From: Nocardia bovistercoris
Lineage (GTDB): Bacteria > Actinomycetota > Actinomycetes > Mycobacteriales > Mycobacteriaceae
Assembly: GCF_015674855.1 (NCBI RefSeq)
Contig: NZ_JADMLG010000012.1
Coordinates: forward strand, 231,483-295,482
Reading direction: 5' to 3'
Length of the DNA: 64,000 bases
Shown here piece by piece: positions 58,076-64,000 of this stretch. Made by a program: the position numbers and the translations under genes. How positions within the stretch are numbered: the first letter of the stretch is position 1; each line of letters begins with the position of its first letter. The notes beneath the pieces were generated by a model. The model did not search any database. It saw nothing but the letters and a program-made list of their open reading frames with translations, and was not told the origin of the DNA.

Positions 58076-59113
58076 GTGCTGCGCGTCGAGGACCAAGTCG
58101 TACGCCATGTGCGGATCGGCGCGGGTGATGTCGCGTGGTCCGAGGTCGGAGCGGGTCCGCCGCTGCTCATCGGCGGTTGGTGGTGCGGCCATCTCACGCT
58201 GAACTGGGAAGATCCGCTGTTCCGCGCCTACCTGTCGCGGATGGCCGAGCGGTTCACCGTGCTCAGGTACGACCAGCCGGGGCGCGGCGCGTCCGGTGCG
58301 GCCGGGCGAGTGCTGGATCTGGAAGGTGAGATCACCGTCACCGCGGAACTATTGGACGCGCTCGGACACGACCGCGTGCACGTTCTCGGCGCTTCCTCGG
58401 GGGCGGCCGTGGCGGCAGGTCTCGCCGCGCGCCTGCCCGACCGCGTGCATCGCCTCGTGCTCTACGGTGCGTTCGCGCGCGGCGCCGACATCGCGCCGGA
58501 GAGCGCGCGCCGAGCCATGGTGAACACCATCTCCGCCCACTGGGGGCTCGGGTCGCGACTGCTCGCCGACGTATTCGTCCCCGGCGCCGACAACACCGAA
58601 CGCGACCGCTTCGCCCAGTTCCAACGCCTGTCCGCCACCGCCGAACAGGCCGCGTCCACACTGGCCGCCGCCTACGACATCGACGCCACCGACCACCTCG
58701 CCGCCGTAACCGCCCCCACCACGGTGCTGCACCGCACCCACGACCGCGCCGTCCCCTTCGCCCTCGGCGTCGACGTCGCCCGCCGCATCCGCCGCGCGAC
58801 TCTGATCGAACTACCCGGCGAGGACCACTTCCCCTGGCGCGGCGACGCCACCTCCGTTGTCGACGCCACCTTGCGCGGCCTCGGCCACCCCGTCCGCTCC
58901 CGCCCCGCCCCACCCGGCCCCGACGCGATCACCGACCGCGAACGCGAAATCCTGCGCCTTGTCGCCGACGGCCTCACCGACCAACAGATCGGCGACCACC
59001 TGACCCTCAGCCCCCACACCGTCCACCGCCACATCGCCAACGCCCGCACCAAACTCGGCGTCCGCTCCCGAGCCGCCGCGGCCGCCGCTCTCCGCCCGGA
59101 CCGAAACCTCTGA
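58076..59113 (+). CDS. Alpha/beta hydrolase fused to a LuxR-type DNA-binding domain
   Basis: 345 residues from GTG 58076 (GGAAGGAGG upstream). Residues ~15-275: hydrolase with DQPGRGASG, nucleophile elbow GASSGA (Ser107), VLHRTHDRAVPF (Asp) and GEDHFPW (His). Residues ~280-340: LuxR/GerE HTH AITDREREILRLVADGLTDQQIGDHLTLSPHTVHRHIANARTKLGVRSRAAAAA. The fold suggests a one-component regulator whose hydrolase part senses, or cleaves, a small acylated ligand. It directs the downstream accessory region at least by position. Such fusions are known in actinobacteria but largely uncharacterised. Confidence 0.92.
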   Translation: MLRVEDQVVRHVRIGAGDVAWSEVGAGPPLLIGGWWCGHLTLNWEDPLFRAYLSRMAERFTVLRYDQPGRGASGAAGRVLDLEGEITVTAELLDALGHDRVHVLGASSGAAVAAGLAARLPDRVHRLVLYGAFARGADIAPESARRAMVNTISAHWGLGSRLLADVFVPGADNTERDRFAQFQRLSATAEQAASTLAAAYDIDATDHLAAVTAPTTVLHRTHDRAVPFALGVDVARRIRRATLIELPGEDHFPWRGDATSVVDATLRGLGHPVRSRPAPPGPDAITDREREILRLVADGLTDQQIGDHLTLSPHTVHRHIANARTKLGVRSRAAAAAALRPDRNL

Positions 59114-59321
59114 CGCAGGTGACCGAATCCGGGACTTGTGCTCCATCGTGATACACGAAAGCGCAGTTGCCCTTGTTCGGATCGGCGGGTAGGAGAAACT
59201 GTCGCCATTTCGAAGTATCGACCGGGCGGTATTTCTATATTGTTGAAACTGAAGTCCCTGTCGGTCGACCGAACAGTTCTTTCCGGACTGATTCCAATAA
59301 TCGGATATCTATGGCGTTCCG
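59114..59321. other. AT-richer interval after the regulator
   Basis: Distinctly lower GC, with runs such as TTTCTATATTGTTGAAACTG. No gene is visible; probable promoter for the small genes that follow. Confidence 0.4.
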
Positions 59322-59683
59322 GTGGGTGTCTGGCCGATACTGATCGAGGTCGAATCTTATTTCACGGGGGAGTTGGGTAAGTGCTGTCTTTCATCGAGTC
59401 GCGCTGTTCCCGTGCCGGCCCCTCTGCCCGGCGTGCAGCCCTTCGTCGAGGTCGACCAGTTCCGCGTGGAGACGGACGGTTCGGGTACCGCCATTCTCGT
59501 GGTCGGCCCTGTCGAATGGGGTCCGAGTAACACCAGCCCTTATGACCTGTCGGTGGTCTACGAGGTTTTCGGACCGCAGTACCTGTGCCTAAGGATCAAT
59601 CCACTCCCAGGCCAGAATATCTCGGCATCGACCTCGGCCCGGTGTGCCTCCAAGAGCTCGATGTCGAGATATCTGCCGAATAG
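59322..59683 (+). pseudogene. Small gene interrupted by a probable frameshift
   Basis: A frame from GTG 59322 (or GTG 59412) runs VPAPLPGVQPFVEVDQF, then VETDGSGTAILVVGPVEWGP and YDLSVVYEVFGPQYLC, well formed and strand-rich. After ~59588 the good coding sequence continues only in the -1 frame, as KDQSTPRPEYLGIDLGPVCL and LQELDVEISAE ending at TAG 59681. Either one base was lost, or two short ORFs exist (GTG 59585 would start a 32-residue peptide). Product family unknown. Confidence 0.4.
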
Positions 59684-59700
59684 CGACGAAAGGTTGCAAT

Positions 59701-59943
59701 ATGTACGAAGAAGGCGTCCAGCTGAGCGGTGAACAACTCGAGCGTGCTCGGGAAGCCCGCGACGCCATTGTGAAGAACGTCGGAATCCTCCGCGAAATTG
59801 TCCATTCGGCGCTCGGCGGCACGACCCCGTCGACCGAATCGACCAACGGCCTCGACCTGCGGATCAGCGAGGACAACTGCGTCACTTTCCCCGATATCGG
59901 CGGCAAGTACTGCGACCCGCCCGGAATCTGCCTTCCCGCATGA
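59701..59943 (+). CDS. 80-residue Cys-containing small protein, possible peptide precursor
   Basis: ATG 59701 with GAAAGG upstream, 17 bp after the preceding small ORF. Layout: an amphipathic charged leader-like helix (EEGVQLSGEQLERAREARDAIVKNVGILREIVHSAL), a GG/Thr/Ser linker (GGTTPSTESTNG), then a compact C-terminal 35 residues with three Cys (CVTFPDIGGKYCDPPGICL). This leader-core shape recalls a RiPP or bacteriocin precursor. No modification enzyme or peptidase is nearby, so a small immunity/antitoxin-like or disulfide protein is equally possible. Confidence 0.55.
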   Translation: MYEEGVQLSGEQLERAREARDAIVKNVGILREIVHSALGGTTPSTESTNGLDLRISEDNCVTFPDIGGKYCDPPGICLPA

Positions 59944-60047
59944 ACTGAGAAGACGCCGGTCGGTTCGGCAGCCGTCCCACGGTCGTATCGCCGTGAGATC
60001 GATCGGCACGTGTCGAACCGGCTCGCCGCGGGCACGAAGCTCGGTGC

Positions 60048-60523
60048 TCAGGACGGTGGTGTCGCGACCCAACCCGCCACGATCGCCAGTCCGGTCGGGC
60101 GGTGCACGGCGAGGAATCCGAAGGGACGGTCGAAGGTGACTTCGACACAGCGAATCCTGCGCGACTGCGAGGGCGCGGCGGCGCGGGCCATGCCGATAGC
60201 GGTCACAGCGGCGGCTTCGAAACCTCCGGAAGTGAAGCGCGCGCACACGTCCTGGACGGCACTGCCGACGTAGAGCGGATCCTCGGCGAGGGCGGGGAAG
60301 TGGCCGCGTCCGCCGTCGGCGCAGGTGCGCAGGCCGAAGTGGTCGGCCCCACCGCCGCACTCAATTCCGCTCGCGCGGGCCCGTCGGCGGCCGCGGCGAG
60401 CAGTGCGAGCAGCGGCCAGAGTCCCGCGCCGGAGACCACGAAATCGTCCGCGCCCGCCGCTGCGCACCAGCGAGCGGTCAACGCATTGGACGCCGCGACA
60501 TGAGATCCGAGAAATCTCCCCAC
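60048..60523 (-). pseudogene. Decayed serpin-family gene
   Basis: In one minus-strand frame from ATG 60523, ~60 codons read like a serpin N terminus (AASNALTARWCAAAGADDFVVSGAGLWPLLALLAAAADGPARAEL). From about 60345 the coding frame shifts and continues as PLYVGSAVQDVCARFTSGGFEAAAVT and CVEVTFDRPFGFLAVHRPTGLAIVAGWVATP, the serpin C-terminal 'DRPFlF' region after the reactive loop. A normal serpin is ~380 residues; here ~200 central residues are missing. Frameshift plus deletion, so non-functional. Confidence 0.7.
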
Positions 60524-60674
60524 GACCGCACCCTATCCCGCCCGCTGCACCGACGCGCGGGTTTACATGGCCTCGGGTGCCTGGTTCATGAGTTCGGTTT
60601 CGCTGCGGTCCAGCCGCCGTCGATACCTGGAATGCCAGGCAGTCGCCGCGGTCCGGACCGGGGGAGAAGCGACG

Positions 60675-61280
60675 TCACGCCGGGGCGCCGAGCGGCGGGT
60701 GCTCGAGGACGCGGGGCTTGTACTCGACCAGCTGGATCCGGCCGTCGAAGGTGCGGTGCTCGATCATCTCGAGGGCGACATCCGGATAGCCGTCGTAGAT
60801 GCGTTCCGCGCCCGTGGCGCCGGTGATGACCGGGAACATCACGACCCGGAATCGGTCGACGAGTCCGGCTCGCAGCAGGGACCGGCACAGGCTCAGGCTG
60901 CCGATCGTGGTGAGCAGCCCCGAACCACTCGATTTCATGGCGCGGACCGCCTCGACGGCGTCGTCGCGCACGAGCGTGGAGTTGGCCCACCTCAGCGGCT
61001 GCTCGAGTGATGAGGAGAACACCACCTTGGACGCTTTGGTGAGCCCGTCGACGGACGCCTCTTCTTCCGGCCTGAACTCGTCTTGGCCATCGGGGACCTC
61101 GCCCGCGGCGAAGCCCGACATCAGACGGTAGGTGTTCGCTCCCATCAGATGGGTGGCCTCCGGCTGCTCGCCCAGCCAGGCGAGGTACTCCGGCCCCTCG
61201 AGGCCCCAGAACCCGGGCCATCCTTCTCCCGATGCGTAGCCGTCGAGCGAGGTGATGAAGTCGACGAGAAGCTCCGACAT
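60675..61280 (-). CDS. Dihydrofolate-reductase-like / RibD C-terminal domain protein
   Basis: 201 residues from ATG 61280. RibD_C pattern: LVDFITSLDGYASGEGWPG, HLMGANTYRLMSGF, TKASKVVFSSSLEQPLRWANSTLVRDDAVEAVRAMKSSGSGLLTTIGSLSLCRSLLRAGLVDRFRVVMFPVITGATGAERIYDG. Binds NADPH and reduces a pteridine-like or other carbonyl/imine substrate; widespread in actinobacteria as an uncharacterised reductase. Confidence 0.9.
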   Translation of the reverse strand: MSELLVDFITSLDGYASGEGWPGFWGLEGPEYLAWLGEQPEATHLMGANTYRLMSGFAAGEVPDGQDEFRPEEEASVDGLTKASKVVFSSSLEQPLRWANSTLVRDDAVEAVRAMKSSGSGLLTTIGSLSLCRSLLRAGLVDRFRVVMFPVITGATGAERIYDGYPDVALEMIEHRTFDGRIQLVEYKPRVLEHPPLGAPA

Positions 61281-61528
61281 GGCGGTGTCCTTTCCTAGGG
61301 TGTCATGGGCTTCGACCGCCTGGGAGCCTGAAACTCATCGGCCGAGCTCTTCGGTATCGACGGCGGCGCCGTCGAAATGGACAGCGGAATCGGCGGGTAT
61401 CGCCACTCGACCACGCCGCCGATCCGCAACCCGGTACCTTCTGGCTACACTGCTGCACTACGCCGACGACCGCTCGCGGTCCGACTCGATCCGCCTATCA
61501 GAGTTACCTGAGTAGAGGGGTTCGAAGC

Positions 61529-62131
61529 ATGAAGTTCGGAAAGACGACCGCAGCTGTTCTCCTGACAGCCTCGGCCATGGCCGTCACGACGGCGACCGCC
61601 CACGCAGGGCCCGCCGCACCGACCGAAAAAAGCTGGGAAGCAACAACTTCGGGCGTCGACAACGGGATCGGCTATCGGATCGTCGTTTCGCCGGTGGACG
61701 AGATCGTCACCGCCACCGTGGCGAACGGCGGCTTCGAGTTCGCGGGCGACGGCGCGGTGATGCTCGAGACGAGCGACGGAGTCGCGGTTCTCGAAGTGCC
61801 GCGGTCCTTCGCCGCCGACGGCCGCTCGATCACCATGACGCACCACATTTCCCCCGACGGCCACACCCTGACGCTGGCGTCACCCGTGAAAGACGCTGCG
61901 CGAGCAAAGGACATCAGCTCCTACGACCGACTCGTGGAGCAGATCGACAAGAACCTGCCCGGCGTCGTCGGCGGCGCCATCGTGGGCGGCCTCCTCGGCG
62001 CATGCCTGTTCCTGATCTGGGGCGTCAGCATTCCCCTGGGTGTGCTGGTCGGCGGAACCGTCGGAGGTTCGATCATGGGCGGCCCGGAGTTCTTCAACGC
62101 CGTACAGGCCTTCGTCACCGGTCAGCCCTGA
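61529..62131 (+). CDS. Exported protein with C-terminal glycine-rich hydrophobic region
   Basis: 200 residues from ATG 61529, GAGGGG upstream. Signal peptide MKFGKTTAAVLLTASAMAVT... cleaved near AHA-GP (~26). A strand-rich middle has GYRIVVSPVDEIVTATVANGGFEF, VMLETSDGVAVLEVP and MTHHISPDGHTLTLAS. Residues ~144-190 (LPGVVGGAIVGGLLGACLFLIWGVSIPLGVLVGGTVGGSIMGG) form a glycine-zipper hairpin that can insert into a membrane. Similar proteins are abundant, multi-copy and unnamed in Nocardia; an envelope or pore role is possible. Confidence 0.8.
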   Translation: MKFGKTTAAVLLTASAMAVTTATAHAGPAAPTEKSWEATTSGVDNGIGYRIVVSPVDEIVTATVANGGFEFAGDGAVMLETSDGVAVLEVPRSFAADGRSITMTHHISPDGHTLTLASPVKDAARAKDISSYDRLVEQIDKNLPGVVGGAIVGGLLGACLFLIWGVSIPLGVLVGGTVGGSIMGGPEFFNAVQAFVTGQP

Positions 62132-62313
62132 CCAACCGCCCGCCGACCACGCGAATCCAGCAGAATCGGCCTGATCTCTCGAGCGCCGACGGCACGGTCG
62201 ATCGCCCCGCCCGAGCGCAGGCGATAACGGCGCCGACACGACTTTCGACCCTTGCCGGCCACACGCTGCCCGAATCGACGCCACCGACGATTTCCGTCTT
62301 CGAATTCGTTCGA

Positions 62314-62841
62314 TCAGTCGTCGTCTTCCTCGTCTTCTTGCTGCTGCTCGACGATCCGCGCGATCTCCTCGTTCCATCGATGGTAGGCGGGATTGGTCAG
62401 TGTGACCCAGACCGACTGGTCGCCGACGGTGACCTCGAGGACGAGATCGGGAAATTCCCATCGCAGCCCACGGGTCGGCTCGACCCACCACCCCGTCGGT
62501 CGCTGTCGCACCGTCTCGAACACCCGCTGCACGAACTCATCGAAAACCGCGTTCAGCGCGGGCTTTCGGTCGGGATCATCCACCAGGTAGTCGGCGACAT
62601 CGAAAATGATTTCGTTGAGTTGCCCCAGGGGAAAGGGTGCAGGCGGTTCGGAGATGAACGTCATGGTGTCCGGGCGGTTCACCTCGATATCGGTGACAAG
62701 GCGGGGGTACCTCTTGCCGACATCTTCCAACCTCCATCCTGTCGAAGCCGCGAAGGCAGGCAGGTCCTCGGCGGTCCAGGACCAGGCGAACTCGTTGGCG
62801 GCTCGCACAGCCGCTACGGCGCGATCCATATCTACGTTCAC
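62314..62841 (-). CDS. DUF6301-like protein
   Basis: 175 residues from GTG 62841 (ATG 62829 is possible). Sequence begins DMDRAVAAVRAANEFAWSW, then FAASTGWRLEDVGKRYPRL, NRPDTMTFISEP, RPTGWWVEPTRGLRWEFPD and a highly acidic tail EQQQEDEEDDD. This resembles a Nocardia family (DUF6301-like) without known function, often near secreted or polymorphic-toxin loci. Its upstream region is an IS3 fragment that begins at the start codon, so the native promoter may be lost. Confidence 0.75.
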   Translation of the reverse strand: MNVDMDRAVAAVRAANEFAWSWTAEDLPAFAASTGWRLEDVGKRYPRLVTDIEVNRPDTMTFISEPPAPFPLGQLNEIIFDVADYLVDDPDRKPALNAVFDEFVQRVFETVRQRPTGWWVEPTRGLRWEFPDLVLEVTVGDQSVWVTLTNPAYHRWNEEIARIVEQQQEDEEDDD

Positions 62842-62847
62842 GACGCA

Positions 62848-63190
62848 CCAGGTCCTGAGACGGGGTGTCGGCGGGTTCGGGCACGGTGGTGCGGTGCCGT
62901 CGACGCAGCCGCAAACCCTCGATGTCGTTCTCGCGCATGATCCTCGCGACACGTTTGTGGTTGATCCGCGCTCCGGAGGGTGCGCTCGTGATTGAGCTCG
63001 GCGGTGATCCTGGGCCGCCCGCGGGTGTTGTCTCGGTCGTGGACCGCGCGGATCCTGGCGGCGAGGCGCGAGTCGGCGTCGATGCGGGCGGCTCGTTTGT
63101 CGGCGGCGTCGATCCACGCGTAGAACGACGACCGGGCGACATCGACGACCTGGAACAACCGCTTCACCTCACTCTGGTGCGGTCGGCCGC
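62848..63190 (-). pseudogene. IS3-family transposase (OrfB) fragment
   Basis: Minus strand, two frames. VKRLFQVVDVARSSFYAWIDAAD and SRLAARIRAVHDRDNTRGRPRITAEL in one, then INHKRVARIMRENDIEGLRLRRRHRTT and PSQDLV in the other. This is the N-terminal HTH and start of the rve catalytic region of IS3 OrfB; the DDE part, OrfA and ends are absent. Dead remnant. Confidence 0.75.
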
Positions 63191-63788
63191 CCTGCAAGTG
63201 CCCGCGCTGGTGTCGATCCTGCACCACTCGATGCTAGCCGAGCACGAACGCCCCGCCGGAGCATGGCACAGCGAATGGCAGCCGCTGCGCGATTGCCCGG
63301 TCCTGGTCGGCGCCGCCGCGGCCACCACCACCGAACTGCTCGACGGTCTCGTCGTCGACACCGCACAGATGCGACGGAATCTCGACCTCACCGCCGGCCA
63401 GATCGTCAGCGAACGACTCTCGACCGCCCCGACGCCGTTGCTGGGCAAAATCGCGGCAAAGAACGTCCTGCGAACAGCGGCGTTCGAGGCCGAACGCACT
63501 CGACGCCCGATGGTGGACATTTTGACCGAAAACAGTGATGTCCGTGCGCATTTCGACCACGACGCGATCGCCGCGCTGCTGCTGCCGGTCACCGGCATCG
63601 CCGTGGCCGTGCCGGCCGCCGCGATCGTGGTCATGATGCTCGTCGGTGGTGGTCAGCACGGCCCAGGCAGGCACATGCCCGGCGGTGGATCCCCCGGCAG
63701 CAGTCACGTGCCCCTGTCCGGTCACGCTCCCGGCGCCGGCGGCCCGCACTCGCAGGCCGTGACCGCGACACCGTCGAGCACGCCGTAA
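63177..63788 (+). pseudogene. Truncated pcaB (carboxymuconate cycloisomerase) with altered C terminus
   Basis: Open frame whose central part matches the C-terminal half of PcaB/fumarase superfamily: HSMLAEHERPAGAWHSEWQPL, LLDGLVVDTAQMRRNLDLTAGQIVSERL, GKIAAKNVLRTAAFEAER. The N-terminal ~270 residues are missing, replaced by the IS3 fragment. After ~63570 it continues as LLLPVTGIAVAVPAAAIVVMMLVGGG and a His/Gly/Pro-rich tail, unlike PcaB. Probably a chimeric, non-functional remnant. Confidence 0.65.
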
Positions 63789-63883
63789 CCTCCCGCTACG
63801 CGCGGACACTCATCGCGGTGTTCCGACTGGCCCACGCGGCGGTGAATCGGAATGTCCGAAGCGCCTGCCTCGGAGTGGACGGC

Positions 63884-64000
63884 TCAGTCGACGGGGCGAA
63901 CGCCCGCCAGTGTCAGGGTGACCAGGCGCCGAACCGCGGCCTTGGAGCGCAGAGAACTGGCGGCCGACAACGCCGCCAGGCAGTACTGTGCGAATTCCTC
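63884..64000 (-). CDS. TetR-family regulator, C-terminal end (partial)
   Basis: The last 38 codons run from beyond the window edge to a TGA at 63884. They read EEFAQYCLAALSAASSLRSK then AAVRRLVTLTLAGVRPVD, the usual helical end of TetR proteins. Start and DNA-binding part lie outside. Confidence 0.55.
   Translation of the reverse strand, partial: EEFAQYCLAALSAASSLRSKAAVRRLVTLTLAGVRPVD

Noticed and set aside
59701..59943. Calling this a RiPP
   Set aside because: No maturation enzyme in the window; kept as a candidate only.

Overview
High-GC (about 70%) chromosomal DNA from a mycolic-acid actinomycete, most likely Nocardia. This is inferred from RbpA, a BacA-type SbmA-like transporter, a GT87 mannosyltransferase, a KstR-type steroid operator, an NDMA-dependent alcohol dehydrogenase, deazaflavin-dependent nitroreductase folds and a DUF6301-like gene. 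I saw no rRNA, tRNA or CRISPR array. Apart from one exporter-linked synthetase at the left edge, it is mostly ordinary chromosome with regulatory sites of interest, and the right end is degraded.

Layout. 1-7.2 kb: the 3' end of a nonribosomal peptide synthetase (A-PCP-C-A-PCP-TE), a 26-codon coupling ORF, and a DrrA/DrrB-type ABC exporter, all translationally coupled. 7.2-19.4 kb: housekeeping and stress genes (rbpA, M23 peptidase, ArsR, GT9, VOC, HdeD, guanine deaminase, an AlaA-like aminotransferase divergent from an HxlR regulator with twin operators, msrB-msrA). rbpA and msrBA both have SigH/SigR-like promoters. 19.4-20.2 kb: a lower-GC stretch with a candidate 18-residue amphipathic peptide. 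20.2-28.3 kb: desaturase, nitroreductase-like protein, GT87, a steroid-type SDR and an oxidoreductase divergent over a KstR-like operator, DoxX, and a cyclase-ligase fusion. 28.4-32.9 kb: the bacterial Hen1-Pnkp RNA repair pair. 33-40.7 kb: a catabolic-looking group (P450, alpha/beta hydrolase, alcohol dehydrogenase, acyl-CoA ligase) bracketed by two TetR genes.

40.7-46.1 kb: a minus-strand operon of a small membrane protein, polyphosphate kinase 2, a P-type cation ATPase and a diacylglycerol-kinase-like lipid kinase. 46.3-52.7 kb: nitroreductase-fold protein, two TetRs, an SGNH hydrolase, metY with a structured leader and palindrome, and a two-component system. 52.7-59.1 kb: the SbmA/BacA-like ABC transporter, enoyl-CoA hydratase, MarR with twin operators facing a LigB dioxygenase, a methyltransferase, and an alpha/beta hydrolase fused to a LuxR DNA-binding domain.

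59.1-64 kb: an AT-richer, decaying accessory region with a probably frameshifted small gene, an 80-residue Cys-containing peptide, a deleted and frameshifted serpin remnant, an IS3 transposase fragment abutting a truncated pcaB, a RibD-type reductase, a secreted/membrane hypothetical protein and the end of a TetR gene. The best candidates for new biology are the small peptides (19435-19491 and 59701-59943), the NRPS-exporter mini-ORF, the metY leader and the polyphosphate/lipid kinase/ATPase operon.
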